A stretch of 64,000 bases of DNA from Conexibacter sp. CPCC 205762 (GCF_030646155.1 NZ_JAUTDN010000001.1:406002-470001), one strand, 5' to 3'; shown: positions 37,749 through 47,841, numbered from the stretch's first letter. Program-made: numbers and translations. Notes: a model not told the origin generated them from the letters alone.

Positions 37749-39415
37749 GCAACGGAACGCTTCGCGTCCTGCCGCTCGGCGGCCTGGGCGAAATCGGCAA
37801 GAACATGACGGTCGTCGAGTACGACGGCCGCATCGTCGTGGTCGACACGGGCCTGCGCTTCCCGACCGCGGAGCAGCTCGGGATCGATCTCGTGCTGCCC
37901 GACTTCACGTACTTGAAGGACCGCGTCGAGGACATCGAGGCGATCGTCATCACGCACGGCCACGAGGACCATCTCGGCGCGCTGCCGTGGGTCCTGCGCG
38001 AGCTGGGCGTCGAGGACGCGCCGCCGGTCTACGGCGGCCCGCTGGCGATGGCGATGGCGCGCTCGAAGCTGGACGAGCACCGCATCAGAGACGTCGAGCT
38101 GGAGGACGTCCACGACGGCGAGACGATCGAGGCCGGTCCGTTCGACATCGAGCTGATCCACATGACGCACTCGATCCCGGACTCGAACGCGGTCGCGATC
38201 ACGACCGACCTCGGGACCGTGCTGCTGACCGGCGACTACAAGTTCGACCAGACGCCGGTCGACGGCCGCCCGGCCGACATGCAGCGGCTCGCCGAGCTCG
38301 GCAGAGAGGGCCTGCTGCTGCTCTGCGGCGACTCGACCAACGCCGACCGGCCCGGCTTCTCGCCGTCGGAGGCAGGCGTCGGCCCGCACCTCGAAGAGGT
38401 CTTCAGCCGCTGCGAGGGCCGCATCGTCGTGACCTCGTTCGCGTCCAACATCCACCGCGTCCAGCAGGTCGTCGACGCCGCCTCGGCGCTCAACCGCAAG
38501 GTCGCGCTCGTCGGCCGATCGATGCGCAAGAACGTCAACATCGGCCGTTCGCTCGGGCACATCGAGGTGCCCGAGGGGATGCTGATCCAGCCGCGCGAGA
38601 TCGACGACTTCCCGGACGAGCGGATCGTGATCATCTCGACCGGCTCCCAGGGCGAGCCGCTCTCCGCGCTGCGGCGGATGGCGCACAACGACCACCGCCA
38701 GGTGAAGCTGCGCGAGGGCGACACGGTCGTCTTCTCGGCGACGCCGATCCCCGGCAACGAGCGCGCGGTCAACGAGACGATCGACCGGCTTTACCACATC
38801 GGCTGCGACGTGATCACGACCGCCGACGCGCCGGTCCACGCCTCCGGCCACGGCTATCGGGAGGAGCTGAAGCTGATGCTCAACCTGACGAAGCCGAGAT
38901 ACGTGCTGCCGATGCACGGCGACTTCAAGCGGATCCACCTGCACGCCGAGCTGGCCGAGCAGGTCGGCATCGACCCGGAGAACATCTTCCAGGGCGAGAA
39001 CGGCCTGCCGCTCGACATCAGCGAGCGCGGCGCCCGCTGGGGCGACAAGGTCCAGAGCGGCATGGTCTTCGTCGACGGCGTCGACATCGGCGACCCGGCC
39101 GACGTCGCCCTGCGCGACCGCAGAATGCTGTCGGCCGACGGCATCTTCATCGTCGTCGCGACCGTCTCCGAGCAGAACGGCCAGTCGGTCGTGCCGCCGG
39201 AGGTGATCTTCCGCGGCGTGCCGTTCGTGGCGGAGGCCGACGAGCTGATCGAGGAGATCCGCGGCGCGATCGAGGACTCGCTCGCGCAGGCCGCCAGAGA
39301 CGGCGTGCGCGAGGTCGACCTGATCCAGCAGCAGCTGCACGACGACCTCGCCGGCTTCGTCTACGACAAGCTGAAGCGCCGGCCGATGGTCCTGCCGGTC
39401 GTCGTCGAGGTCTAG
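37745..39415 (+). CDS. rnj: Ribonuclease J
   Basis: A 556-residue metallo-beta-lactamase/beta-CASP ribonuclease with 5'-exonuclease and endonuclease activity. The N-terminus LRVLPLGGLGEIGKNMTVVE, the zinc motif ITHGHEDHLGALP near residue 75 and HDTHSIPDSNAVA-like MTHSIPDSN near 140 are clear. LTGDYKFDQTP, CGDSTNADRPGF and the beta-CASP HASGHGYREEL block near 367 follow. It matures 16S rRNA and decays mRNA. GTG 37745 overlaps dapA. RNase J and RNase Y together imply Gram-positive style mRNA decay without RNase E in this region. Confidence 0.96.
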   Translation: MSNGTLRVLPLGGLGEIGKNMTVVEYDGRIVVVDTGLRFPTAEQLGIDLVLPDFTYLKDRVEDIEAIVITHGHEDHLGALPWVLRELGVEDAPPVYGGPLAMAMARSKLDEHRIRDVELEDVHDGETIEAGPFDIELIHMTHSIPDSNAVAITTDLGTVLLTGDYKFDQTPVDGRPADMQRLAELGREGLLLLCGDSTNADRPGFSPSEAGVGPHLEEVFSRCEGRIVVTSFASNIHRVQQVVDAASALNRKVALVGRSMRKNVNIGRSLGHIEVPEGMLIQPREIDDFPDERIVIISTGSQGEPLSALRRMAHNDHRQVKLREGDTVVFSATPIPGNERAVNETIDRLYHIGCDVITTADAPVHASGHGYREELKLMLNLTKPRYVLPMHGDFKRIHLHAELAEQVGIDPENIFQGENGLPLDISERGARWGDKVQSGMVFVDGVDIGDPADVALRDRRMLSADGIFIVVATVSEQNGQSVVPPEVIFRGVPFVAEADELIEEIRGAIEDSLAQAARDGVREVDLIQQQLHDDLAGFVYDKLKRRPMVLPVVVEV

Positions 39416-39417
39416 CC

Positions 39418-39452
39418 GCAGTCACGTGAGCGAAACACGCTCACGCGACTGC
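39418..39452. terminator. Bidirectional hairpin between rnj and the histidine kinase gene
   Basis: GCAGTC-A-CGTGAGCG and CGCTCACG-C-GACTGC form a 14-pair stem with one A-C mismatch and a loop of AAACA. It lies right after the rnj stop and includes the kinase stop codon (minus strand). Position between converging genes fits a two-way terminator. Confidence 0.65.
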
Positions 39453-40889
39453 TAATTGGCTGGCCGCCGGCAGCCGCACGACGAAGCGGGCGCCGCCGCC
39501 GGGCGTCTCGTCGACGGTCACGTCGCCGCCGTGCGAGCGGGCGACGGCGCGCACGATCGCGAGGCCGAGGCCGGAGCCTGACGGCGCGCGGTCGCCGCCG
39601 CCGCGCACGAACCGCTCGAACAGCTTCTCGCGCAGCGGCTCGGGGATCCCCGGGCCGTCGTCCTGAACGGTCAGCACGACCTCGTCGCCGACGTGCTGCA
39701 GCGCGGCGTGGACGTGGGTGCCGGGCGGCGTGTGACGAAGCGAGTTCTCGACCAGGTTGAGCGCCATTCTGTGCAGCTCGTCGCGCGCGCCGGAGACGAG
39801 CGTGCCCTCGGCGCTGGTGTCGATCGAGAACTCGTGGTCGGCGCTCGCGGCCAGCGGCTCCAGCTCGCCCGCGACCTCGACCAGCACCTGCCCGAGGTCG
39901 AGCGGGACGTGCGGGACGACGCGGCCGGCGTCGGCGCGCGCCAGCAGCAGCAGGTCGGCGACCAGCCGCCGCATCCGCCGCGAGGAGCGCAGGGCGGAGG
40001 CGGCCGCGTCGCGCTGGTCGCCCTCCAGCGTCTCCTCCAGCAGCTCCAGGTTCGCGAGCACGCTCGTCAGCGGCGTGCGCAGCTCGTGCGAGGCGTCGGC
40101 GACGAACTCGCGCTGGCGCGCCAGCGTCGCCTCCGTCTCGCTCTGAGCGCGGTCGAGCGCCTGCAGCATCTCCTCGAGCGTCGCCGCCAGCTCGCCGACC
40201 TCGTCGTCGGAGCCCTGCTGGGGCATGTGGCGCGAGGGGTCGCGCGTGCGGCCGATCTCGCGCGCGGTCGCGGTCAGCTCGGCGATCGGCGCCATCGCGC
40301 GGCGAGCGACGAAGAGGCCGGCGGCGAGCGCCAGCGCGGCGCCGCCGAGCACACCGAAGACGATGAAGAAGCGGACCTTCGCGATCGTCGCCTTCGTCGC
40401 CGACAGCGGGCGCCCGTAGATGATCAGCGCTCGTTCGACGCCGTTGTTGAGCGTCACCCACCTGGCGGTGACGCGGTAGCCGCTCTCGTCGCGCGGATAG
40501 GTGCCCTGGGGCTTGAAGACCGCGCGCTGGCTGCTGCCGTAGAAGCACATGATCTCGCCGCCGCGGCTGTCGTTGTAGACCGTCAGCTTGCCGCTCTCGC
40601 CGGTCGCGAGCGCGCCGAGCTGGCCGCAGTTGGCCGCGCCGGTCGCCGCGTCGTAGCCGATCCGCCCGTTCGCGTACGTCGCCAGCGCGTCGGCCGTTCT
40701 GTTGACCGAGTCCTTGAACTGGATCCCGATCTGGCGCGTCGTGAGGAAGCCGACGATGACGGCGAAGCCGCAGAGGATCACGAACGTCAGCGCGGCCGAT
40801 CCGCCGGCGAGCCGCCAGCGGATCGGGACCCTACGGTACGCGGAGTACGTAGCCTGCGCCGCGGATCGTATGGAGGAGTCGAGGCTCAC
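39441..40889 (-). CDS. Membrane sensor histidine kinase
   Basis: A 482-residue kinase starting at GTG 40889, within the end of the regulator gene; a longer frame exists but precedes the regulator C-terminus without support. An N-terminal membrane segment (about 30-50), an outer domain of roughly 120 residues with two Cys (NCGQLG, IMCFYG), and a second membrane segment (about 180-200) are followed by HAMP. The H box FVADASHELRTPLTSVLANL lies near 265; N, G1 and G2 boxes follow (LNLVENSLRHTPPG, DDGPGI, GSGLGLAIV). It should phosphorylate the adjacent OmpR-type regulator. The signal is unknown; the paired outer Cys may form a disulfide. Confidence 0.88.
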   Translation of the reverse strand: MSLDSSIRSAAQATYSAYRRVPIRWRLAGGSAALTFVILCGFAVIVGFLTTRQIGIQFKDSVNRTADALATYANGRIGYDAATGAANCGQLGALATGESGKLTVYNDSRGGEIMCFYGSSQRAVFKPQGTYPRDESGYRVTARWVTLNNGVERALIIYGRPLSATKATIAKVRFFIVFGVLGGAALALAAGLFVARRAMAPIAELTATAREIGRTRDPSRHMPQQGSDDEVGELAATLEEMLQALDRAQSETEATLARQREFVADASHELRTPLTSVLANLELLEETLEGDQRDAAASALRSSRRMRRLVADLLLLARADAGRVVPHVPLDLGQVLVEVAGELEPLAASADHEFSIDTSAEGTLVSGARDELHRMALNLVENSLRHTPPGTHVHAALQHVGDEVVLTVQDDGPGIPEPLREKLFERFVRGGGDRAPSGSGLGLAIVRAVARSHGGDVTVDETPGGGARFVVRLPAASQLAVA

Positions 40890-41520
40890 CGTCCGCTTCC
40901 AGCTTCCGTCGCAGATTGGAGACGAACACCTCGATCGTGTTCGTCGTCGAGAAGGGGTCATAGCCCCAGACCTCGTCGAGCAGGCGCTGCCGCGAGATCA
41001 CGATCCGCTCGTTGCGCATCAGGTACTCCAGCAGCTCGAACTCGCGCTGCGTCAGCTCGATCGAGCGCTCGCCGCGGTGGACCTCGTGCGTGTCCGGGTT
41101 GAGGCGCAGGTCGCCGACCGTCAGCGGCGCCGAGCCGCGCGGGGGACGGCGCCGCAGCAGCGCGCGCAGGCGCGCCAGCAGCTCCTGCCGCTCGAACGGC
41201 TTGACGAGGTAGTCGTCTGCGCCGGCGTCGAGGCCCTCGACGCGCGATTCGAGCGCGTCGCGCGCGGTCAGCATCAGGATCGGCACGTCGTCGCCTCTGC
41301 GCAGCGTCTTGGCGACGTCGATCCCGTCGAGCTTCGGCAGGCCGAGGTCGAGGATCACGAGGTCGGGCAGGAAGGAGTGCGCCTCGTCGAGCGCCGTGAC
41401 GCCGTCCGCGGCGGTGCGTACGTCGTAGCCCTCCATGCGCAGCGAGCGCTGCAGGACCTGGGCGATCTCGTCATCGTCCTCGACGACGAGCACGCGGGCG
41501 GGGCGGGCGTAATCGCTCAT
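40831..41520 (-). CDS. OmpR/PhoB-family response regulator
   Basis: A 229-residue regulator. The receiver domain begins VLVVEDDDEIAQVLQRSLR. The phospho-acceptor Asp is in LVILDLGLPKLDGI near residue 55, Thr in MLTARD and Lys in YLVKPFERQELLAR. The C-terminal winged helix (about 130-229) ends RRKLEADGEPRLLHTIRGAG with YVLRV, the typical OmpR end. It is transcribed before the kinase gene, which overlaps its end by about 60 bases. The pair is inserted between rnj and ftsK on the opposite strand. Targets are not evident. Confidence 0.93.
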   Translation of the reverse strand: MSDYARPARVLVVEDDDEIAQVLQRSLRMEGYDVRTAADGVTALDEAHSFLPDLVILDLGLPKLDGIDVAKTLRRGDDVPILMLTARDALESRVEGLDAGADDYLVKPFERQELLARLRALLRRRPPRGSAPLTVGDLRLNPDTHEVHRGERSIELTQREFELLEYLMRNERIVISRQRLLDEVWGYDPFSTTNTIEVFVSNLRRKLEADGEPRLLHTIRGAGYVLRVP

Positions 41521-41526
41521 ACACGG

Positions 41527-41532
41527 ATGCTA
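41527..41532 (-). promoter_or_regulatory. Minus-10 hexamer TAGCAT of the two-component operon
   Basis: Read on the minus strand, TAGCAT is followed by six bases and the ATG at 41520. This is the leaderless arrangement seen elsewhere in the window. Confidence 0.5.
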
Positions 41533-41590
41533 GTCGGGAAAGGCCAGCTCCGCGCGGGTTTTTAGCGATTCGTTACTCCCGGCAGGGGTT

Positions 41591-44311
41591 ATGCGCCCCG
41601 CGTCGAAGCACGCACCGAAGATGGCCAGAACCAGCCGCCGTAGACCCACGAGATCGTCGAGATCCCGCTCGCGCGCTCGCGCGCGCCGTTCATCCGCTCC
41701 CGGCCTCGGGCTGCCGCAGCTCGCGCCGCACCAGATCGACCTGCTCGGACTCGGGCTCGCGGCGCTGGGGATCTTCCTCGCGTTCGTGATGTACGCCGGC
41801 TCGGCCGGCGGCCAGGTCGGCGACGGCCTGCGGGACGGGCTGATGCTGCTGTTCGGGCGCGTCGCCTACGCGGCTCCGATCGGCCTCGTGATCGGCGGCG
41901 TGCTGGTGATCGCGCGCACGCTGATCCCGAGCGTGAAGCCGCTGCGGGCCGGCGTCTGGTGCCTCTTCGGCGCGGTCGAGCTGTCGCTCGCGGCCGGCAC
42001 GCTCGGCCTCGGCGGCGGCGGTCGCCCCGGCAACGACATGTGGGACGCCGACGTGATCAAGGAGCGCGGCGGCGCGATCGGCGAGGCGCTCTACTGGGTC
42101 GCCTCGACGCTCTTCTCCGACGTCGGCGCGCACATCATCGCGATCTTCCTGTTCCTCGCCGCGCTCGTGCTGCTGAGCGGCGTCACGATCGCCAGCGTGC
42201 TGCAGCAGGCGGCCGAGACGAGCCGCACGCTCGCGCCGGCACGCCGCTCCTATGAAGACGAGGAGCCGCCGCCGGCGCCGAGAAGAGCGGCCCGCAGACG
42301 CAAGACGATCGTCGCCGCCGACGACGACGCGGTGCTCGCCGCCTCCACCGATCCCGACGTGCCCGAGCTGCTGACGCCGCCCGAGCTGGAGCCGGCGAGG
42401 CTGGTCGTGCGCGCCACTCCCGGCGACGCCCCGTCGCTCGACGGCGCCGAGCGCTACCCCGACCTGTTCGGCGACGAGGACGACGCGCCGACGCTCGCGC
42501 CCGCGCCGCTGGCCCCGATCGACTACGACGAGCCCGACGACGGCGACACCGCCGATTTCGCGGCCTCAGCGGCGCTCGCCGCGACGCCCGACGACGAGGA
42601 CGACGACGCAGACGAGCCGGTCGCGGCCGACGAGGCCGAGATACCCGAGCTGGAGCTGGAGGAGCCCGACGAGCCGGGCGTCACGACCGGGCCGACCGAG
42701 CCCGTCGACCCGGCCGACCTGACGCCGCAGGGCCGCTACCGCGCCTCTGTCACCGACAGCCCCGACTTCGTCTGGCAGGTCCCCAGCAGCCGCTTCCTGA
42801 AGCGCTCGACCGCCGAGCAGACGCGCCCCGACACGGCCGGCCAGGAGAAGATCGCCGCGCAGCTGGTCGAGGCGCTGGAGCACTTCAAGATCGACTCGAA
42901 GGTCGTCGGCATGGTCGCCGGCCCGCACATCACGCGCTACGAGCTGCGGCTCGCACCCGGCACCAGAGTCGGCAGAGTCGCCAACCTCAAGGACGACCTC
43001 GCCTACGCGCTCGCCGCCACCGACGTGCGCATCCTCGCGCCGATCCCCGGCAAGCAGGCGGTCGGCGTCGAGGTGCCCAACGCGAAGCGCAAGATCGTCC
43101 ACCTCGGCGACGTCTTCCAGGAGCCGCCGTCGGACTGGTCGCCGCTGACCGTCTGGCTCGGCAAGGACGTCGCCGGCCGCGCGATCGGCGTCGACCTCGC
43201 GAAGATGCCGCACCTGCTCGTCGCCGGCACGACCGGCGCCGGCAAGTCCGGCTGCGTCAACGCGATGCTGTCGAGCATCCTGCTGCACGCCGACCCGCGC
43301 GAGGTCAAGCTCGTGCTGGTCGACCCCAAGCAGGTCGAGCTGAACCACTACGAGTCGATTCCGCACCTGCTGACGCCCGTCATCACGAGCCCGCGCAAGG
43401 CCGCCAACGCGCTCCAGAACCTCGTCAAGGAGATGGAGGAGCGCTACGGGATCATGTCGCTCGCGCGCACGCGCTCGCTGCCGGAGCTGAACAGACGGCG
43501 CGAGGAGCGCGGCGAGTCGCGCCTGCCGTACATCCTCTGCGTGATCGACGAGCTGGCCGACCTGATGATGGTCGCCCCGGCCGACGTCGAGGACTCGATC
43601 ATCCGCCTGGCGCAGAAGGCGCGCGCCGTCGGCATCCACCTCGTGCTGGCGACGCAGTCGCCGCGCGTGGACGTGATCACCGGCATGATCAAGGCGAACG
43701 TGCCGTCGCGGATCGCCTTCGCGGTCTCGTCGCAGACCGACTCGCGCGTGATCCTCGACCAGAACGGCGCCGAGTCGCTGCTGGGCCAGGGCGACATGCT
43801 GTTCTCGCCGGTCGGCTCCTCGAAGCTGCAGCGGATCCAGGGCGCCTACGTCGACGAGGACCAGATCGCCAAGCTGACCGAATCGTGGCGCAGACAGGGC
43901 GAGCCGGAGCTGCGCGACGACCTGCTCGAGGAGGTCGAGGACGAGGACGCCGCGGCGGAGGAGCAGAGCGCCGACGACGGCTTCGACCCCGACGAGGATC
44001 CGCTGCTGGAGGAGGCGATCGGCCTCGTCGCGCAGATGGGGACCGCCTCGACCTCGATGCTGCAGCGCCGCCTGCGGCTCGGCTACACGCGCGCCGGCCG
44101 CCTGATCGACATGCTCGAGCGGCGCGGGATCATCTCCGGCTACGAGGGCAGCAAGCCGCGCCAGGTGCTGATCACCGAGTCCGACGTGCCGCGGATCCTC
44201 GTCGCGCTCGCCGAGAGAGCGGGTCCGCCGCCGGGTGAGCGTCCGGGCGACCAGATCCCGCTGCCCACACCGTCTTCCGGAGCAGCGGACGACGAGCCGA
44301 CGCTCTCCTGA
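41591..44311 (+). CDS. ftsK: DNA translocase FtsK/SpoIIIE
   Basis: A 906-residue chromosome-segregation motor. A very basic start (residues 1-37) precedes four membrane segments (about 48-70, 90-110, 118-140, 175-200). An acidic, Ala/Asp/Glu-rich linker runs to about 380. The motor has Walker A AGTTGAGKSGCVNAML near 548, the VDPKQVELNHYESIPHLL block and Walker B CVIDELADLMMV. A C-terminal gamma winged helix (about 810-865: AIGLVAQMGTASTSMLQRRL) recognises KOPS-like sequences. ATG 41591 is used; ATG 41621 would also fit. Confidence 0.95.
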   Translation: MRPASKHAPKMARTSRRRPTRSSRSRSRARARRSSAPGLGLPQLAPHQIDLLGLGLAALGIFLAFVMYAGSAGGQVGDGLRDGLMLLFGRVAYAAPIGLVIGGVLVIARTLIPSVKPLRAGVWCLFGAVELSLAAGTLGLGGGGRPGNDMWDADVIKERGGAIGEALYWVASTLFSDVGAHIIAIFLFLAALVLLSGVTIASVLQQAAETSRTLAPARRSYEDEEPPPAPRRAARRRKTIVAADDDAVLAASTDPDVPELLTPPELEPARLVVRATPGDAPSLDGAERYPDLFGDEDDAPTLAPAPLAPIDYDEPDDGDTADFAASAALAATPDDEDDDADEPVAADEAEIPELELEEPDEPGVTTGPTEPVDPADLTPQGRYRASVTDSPDFVWQVPSSRFLKRSTAEQTRPDTAGQEKIAAQLVEALEHFKIDSKVVGMVAGPHITRYELRLAPGTRVGRVANLKDDLAYALAATDVRILAPIPGKQAVGVEVPNAKRKIVHLGDVFQEPPSDWSPLTVWLGKDVAGRAIGVDLAKMPHLLVAGTTGAGKSGCVNAMLSSILLHADPREVKLVLVDPKQVELNHYESIPHLLTPVITSPRKAANALQNLVKEMEERYGIMSLARTRSLPELNRRREERGESRLPYILCVIDELADLMMVAPADVEDSIIRLAQKARAVGIHLVLATQSPRVDVITGMIKANVPSRIAFAVSSQTDSRVILDQNGAESLLGQGDMLFSPVGSSKLQRIQGAYVDEDQIAKLTESWRRQGEPELRDDLLEEVEDEDAAAEEQSADDGFDPDEDPLLEEAIGLVAQMGTASTSMLQRRLRLGYTRAGRLIDMLERRGIISGYEGSKPRQVLITESDVPRILVALAERAGPPPGERPGDQIPLPTPSSGAADDEPTLS

Positions 44312-44342
44312 GCGGCTCGCGGTCTGCACGATTTTCCCCGCT

Positions 44343-44372
44343 GCCGAAGGCGTTCGGTCGATAGCCTTCGGC
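44343..44372 (+). promoter_or_regulatory. Inverted repeat over the rodZ promoter
   Basis: GCCGAAGGC (44343-44351) and GCCTTCGGC (44364-44372) are perfect 9-base arms separated by 12 bases. The hexamer TAGCCT (44362-44367) overlaps the right arm and ends nine bases before the ATG at 44377. It could be an operator or an RNA hairpin from ftsK read-through. Confidence 0.45.
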
Positions 44373-44376
44373 TCGA

Positions 44377-45192
44377 ATGCCTGAGATCGGCCCAACTCTC
44401 CGCGAGGCGCGAATGCGCGCCAGGATCGACATCACCGAGGTCGAGCTGGCGACGAAGATCCGCGCGAAGTACCTGCGCGCGATCGAGAACGAGGAATGGC
44501 AGCTGCTGCCGGGCTCGACCTTCGCGAAGAGCTTCATCCGCACCTACGCCGACTATCTCGGGATCGACTCGCGCTCGCTGGTGGAGGAGTACAAGCTCCG
44601 CTACGAGCGCCCGAGCGAGCAGGAGCTGCGGACCGTCAGCCCCGGTCTCGCGCGCGACCGGCGCGGCAACCGCACCAGCCCGCGCGGCGGAGGCGGGGGT
44701 GGCGGCGGCGCGCCGCGCTGGGCGATAACCGTCGGCCTGCTGGTGATCCTCGTCGCGGCGCTCTACTTCATCGGCACGCGCGGCAGAGACGACAAGGGCT
44801 CGAACACGACGCCGACCGAGACGCAGCCGATCGCCAGAAGAGGCGGCGGCAGAAGAGCGGCGAGCGGCGGCGGCACAGGCGCGCAGACGCAGAGAAGAGC
44901 GGCGGCGCCGACGCTCGCCGGCCTGCGGCTGATACCGAGCGGCGACGTCTACGTCTGCCTCGTCGATCAGGACGACAGAGTGCTGATCCCCGGCCAGACC
45001 TTCGCCGCCGGCCAGGCGGTCCCGCTGCAGAGAGCGAGATCGATGCGGCTGACGCTCGGCAACTCCAACGTCGTGATGAGAGTCAACGGCAGAGCCGTCT
45101 CCGTGCCGGCCTCCTCGGAGGCGGTCGGCTTCGCGATCACGACCAGAGGCGCGACGCCGATCAGCGGCGACCAGCTGCCGACGTGCACATGA
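44377..45192 (+). CDS. rodZ: RodZ-like HTH membrane protein
   Basis: A 271-residue bitopic protein. The cytoplasmic N-terminus (about 1-75: [60 protein letters not shown]) is the RodZ-type helix-turn-helix that binds MreB in relatives. A Gly-rich linker leads to one membrane segment (about 113-131), a low-complexity stretch and an outer DUF4115-like beta domain (about 185-270). Cell-shape or envelope function is inferred from the family. It stands between ftsK and cinA where other actinobacteria have pgsA. The stop overlaps cinA by ATGA. Confidence 0.85.
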   Translation: MPEIGPTLREARMRARIDITEVELATKIRAKYLRAIENEEWQLLPGSTFAKSFIRTYADYLGIDSRSLVEEYKLRYERPSEQELRTVSPGLARDRRGNRTSPRGGGGGGGGAPRWAITVGLLVILVAALYFIGTRGRDDKGSNTTPTETQPIARRGGGRRAASGGGTGAQTQRRAAAPTLAGLRLIPSGDVYVCLVDQDDRVLIPGQTFAAGQAVPLQRARSMRLTLGNSNVVMRVNGRAVSVPASSEAVGFAITTRGATPISGDQLPTCT

Positions 45193-46538
45193 GCCCCCGC
45201 GCCGGCATCGTCGTCACCGGGACCGAGGTCCTGCAGGGGATCATCAGAGACAGCAACGGCCCCTGGCTGGCGGAGCGGCTGCGCGAGCTGGGCGTCGACG
45301 CGGCGCAGATCGTGATCGTCGGCGACCGGCCCGAGGACCTGCGCGGCGCGCTCAGATTCCTCGCCGACGAGGGCGTCGCGCTGATCGTCACCAGCGGCGG
45401 CCTCGGCCCGACCGCCGACGACCTCACCGGCGAGGTCGTGGCGCAGTTCCAGGGGCGGTCGCTGCAGCTCGACGAGGCGCTGTTCGGGCGCATCGCCGAG
45501 ATCCTGAGACCGCTGCTGTCGCGCTGGCCCGACCTCGATCGCGAGGCCGTCCTGCGCTCCAACCGCAAGCAGGCGCTCGTGCCCGCCGGGGCGACCGTGC
45601 TGGAGCCGGTCGGGACCGCGCCGGGGCTGGTCGTGCCGCCGTCGGCCGACGGCGACGCCGGGGCGGACGGGCCGACCGTCGTCGTGCTGCCGGGCCCGCC
45701 GCGCGAGCTGCAGCCGATGTGGGGCGTGGCTGTGGCGACCGACGCCTTCCGCGCCGCCACGGCGGGCGCGGGGACGTTCTCGTGGCGGATCATGCGCCTG
45801 TTCGGGCTGCCCGAGTCCGAGATCGCCGAGACGCTGCTCGCCGCCGCGCGCGACGGGCTGACGCTCGACCCGCTGGAGATCACCACCTGCCTGCGCCGCG
45901 GCGAGATCGAGATCGCGACCCGCTACGCGGTCGAGGACGAGCTCGCCTACGGCGCCTTCGAGCAGTACGTCGCGCGCCGCCACGGGCCGCTGCTGTTCGC
46001 GACCGACGGCGCGACGATCGACGCCCAGGTCGCCGGCCTGCTGCTCGGCGACCCCGGCGCCGGCGGCGTCGGCGACGCCGCGGTCGCGCACCCGCCGCGC
46101 ACGATCGCGACCGCCGAGTCGTGCACCGGCGGCCTGCTCGCCGGCCGCCTGACCGACCGCGCCGGCTCCTCCGCCTACGTGCTCGGCGGGCTGGTCGTCT
46201 ACTCGAACGCGGCGAAGGTAGCGCTGGCGGGAGTCTCCGCGGGCACGCTGGAGCGTGTCGGCGCGGTCTCCTCCGAGGTCGCCGAGGAGCTGGCCGGCGG
46301 CGCGATCGCGCGGCTCGGCAGCGACGTCGGCGTCGGCGTCACCGGGATCGCCGGGCCGGGCGGCGGGACGCCGGAGAAGCCGGTCGGGCTGGTGTGGGTC
46401 TCGGTCGCGCTGAGAGACGGGCCGCGGATGACGCGCAGGCTGTCGCTGCCGGGCTCCCGCTTCGACATCCGCGACCGCACGACGACGGTCGCGCTGCACA
46501 TGATCCGGCGACTGCTGCTGGAAGCCGACGCCGCGTGA
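45189..46538 (+). CDS. cinA: CinA-family nicotinamide-nucleotide amidase
   Basis: A 449-residue protein with an N-terminal MoCF/COG1058 domain ([20 protein letters not shown], then [18 protein letters not shown]) and a C-terminal amidase (about 305-449: [39 protein letters not shown]). The C-terminal part deamidates NMN and recycles NAD; the N-terminal part has ADP-ribose pyrophosphatase activity in studied members. ATG 45189 overlaps the rodZ stop; the frame extends upstream within rodZ but without similarity. cinA before recA is a classic order linked to competence. Confidence 0.94.
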   Translation: MSPRAGIVVTGTEVLQGIIRDSNGPWLAERLRELGVDAAQIVIVGDRPEDLRGALRFLADEGVALIVTSGGLGPTADDLTGEVVAQFQGRSLQLDEALFGRIAEILRPLLSRWPDLDREAVLRSNRKQALVPAGATVLEPVGTAPGLVVPPSADGDAGADGPTVVVLPGPPRELQPMWGVAVATDAFRAATAGAGTFSWRIMRLFGLPESEIAETLLAAARDGLTLDPLEITTCLRRGEIEIATRYAVEDELAYGAFEQYVARRHGPLLFATDGATIDAQVAGLLLGDPGAGGVGDAAVAHPPRTIATAESCTGGLLAGRLTDRAGSSAYVLGGLVVYSNAAKVALAGVSAGTLERVGAVSSEVAEELAGGAIARLGSDVGVGVTGIAGPGGGTPEKPVGLVWVSVALRDGPRMTRRLSLPGSRFDIRDRTTTVALHMIRRLLLEADAA

Positions 46539-46649
46539 CGCGCGTCGAGCTGCGCTGAGCTGGCGCAGTTGCGCGCGGATGCCGTGCGCAATCGGTGCAG
46601 ACACGCGTAGCGCCGTGACAGCGGATGCGCCTACGCTGGAGGCCGCACC

Positions 46650-46663
46650 CGATCATGTGTTCG
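46650..46663 (+). promoter_or_regulatory. LexA (SOS) box of recA
   Basis: CGATCATGTGTTCG differs from the CGAACATATGTTCG consensus of Gram-positive and actinobacterial SOS boxes at two positions. It overlaps the -35 region of a promoter whose -10 is TAGCTT at 46685-46690. LexA binding here would repress recA until DNA damage. Confidence 0.75.
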
Positions 46664-46684
46664 TATTCCGTCCGGGTCGGGGCG

Positions 46685-46690
46685 TAGCTT
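46685..46690 (+). promoter_or_regulatory. Minus-10 hexamer TAGCTT of recA
   Basis: TAGCTT lies about 20 bases after the SOS box and 38 bases before the recA ATG. The leader contains GAGGAG (46713-46718) as ribosome site. Unlike many genes here, recA has an ordinary leader. Confidence 0.5.
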
Positions 46691-46727
46691 GTCGAGCCAT
46701 ACGACGTGAACTGAGGAGCTTCCAGGA

Positions 46728-47807
46728 ATGAGCGAGCAGGACAAGGCCGCGAAGGCCCGCGACGCCGCCCTGCAAGGGGCGCTGACACAGATTGAGCGCC
46801 AGTTCGGCAAGGGCACCGTCATGCGGATGGGTGATCCGGGCGCTCGCGTGAGAGTCAACGCGATCCCCACCGGCGCGCTCTCGCTCGACCTGGCGCTCGG
46901 GATCGGCGGCGTGCCGCGCGGCCGCATCGTCGAGGTCTTCGGGCCGGAGTCATCCGGTAAGACGACGCTCGTCTACCACATCATCGCCGAGGCCCAGAAG
47001 CTCGGCGGCGTCTGCGCCTTCATCGACGCCGAGCACGCGATGGACCCGCTCTACGCGCAGAGAATCGGCGTCAACATCGACGAGCTGCTCGTCTCGCAGC
47101 CGGACTACGGCGAGCAGGCGCTCGAGGTCGCCGACATGCTCGTCCGCTCCGGCGCGGTCGACATGGTCGCGGTCGACTCGGTCGCCGCGCTGACGCCGCG
47201 CGCCGAGCTCGAGGGCCAGATGGGCGACCAGACCGTCGGCGTGCAGGCGCGCATGATGTCGCAGGCGATGCGCAAGCTGACCGCCAACCTCAACCGCACG
47301 CAGACGATGTGCCTCTTCACGAACCAGATCCGTGAGAAGGTCGGCGTCATGTTCGGCTCGCCGGAGACGCAGCCGGGCGGTCGCGCGCTGAAGTTCTACT
47401 CGTCGCAGCGGCTCGACATCCGCCGCATCGAGACGCTCAAGGACGGCACCGAGGCGGTCGGCAACCGCGTCCGCGTCAAGGTCGTCAAGAACAAGGTCGC
47501 GCCGCCGTTCAAGCAGGCCGAGTTCGACATCGAGTTCGGCATGGGCATCTCGACCGAGGGCTGCCTGATCGACTACGGCATCGAGCACAACATCGTCACG
47601 AAGTCGGGCTCGTTCTTCTCTTACGACGGCGAGCGGCTCGGTCAGGGCCGCAACAACGCCAAGGGGTACCTGAAGGAGCACCCCGAGATCGCGCGCGAGA
47701 TCGAGGAGAAGATCTACTCCGCGCTCGGCTTCAACCGTGACCTCGTCGCGCCGATCGAGCACGACGAGAAGGCCGCGAAGGCCGAGCCGGAGCCGGCTGC
47801 CGCATAG
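46728..47807 (+). CDS. recA: Recombinase A
   Basis: A 359-residue recombinase with the complete RecA core. [20 protein letters not shown] is at the start and Walker [11 protein letters not shown] near residue 73. Walker B ([15 protein letters not shown]), the [20 protein letters not shown] stretch of loop L2 and the C-terminal [20 protein letters not shown] follow. It forms filaments on single-stranded DNA, drives strand exchange and triggers LexA self-cleavage. No intein interrupts it, unlike some mycobacterial RecA proteins. An SOS box lies in its promoter and recX follows 34 bases later. Confidence 0.98.
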   Translation: MSEQDKAAKARDAALQGALTQIERQFGKGTVMRMGDPGARVRVNAIPTGALSLDLALGIGGVPRGRIVEVFGPESSGKTTLVYHIIAEAQKLGGVCAFIDAEHAMDPLYAQRIGVNIDELLVSQPDYGEQALEVADMLVRSGAVDMVAVDSVAALTPRAELEGQMGDQTVGVQARMMSQAMRKLTANLNRTQTMCLFTNQIREKVGVMFGSPETQPGGRALKFYSSQRLDIRRIETLKDGTEAVGNRVRVKVVKNKVAPPFKQAEFDIEFGMGISTEGCLIDYGIEHNIVTKSGSFFSYDGERLGQGRNNAKGYLKEHPEIAREIEEKIYSALGFNRDLVAPIEHDEKAAKAEPEPAAA

Positions 47808-47841
47808 GTCGACTGTCCGGTAACGGCCCCGCAACGGGCGC

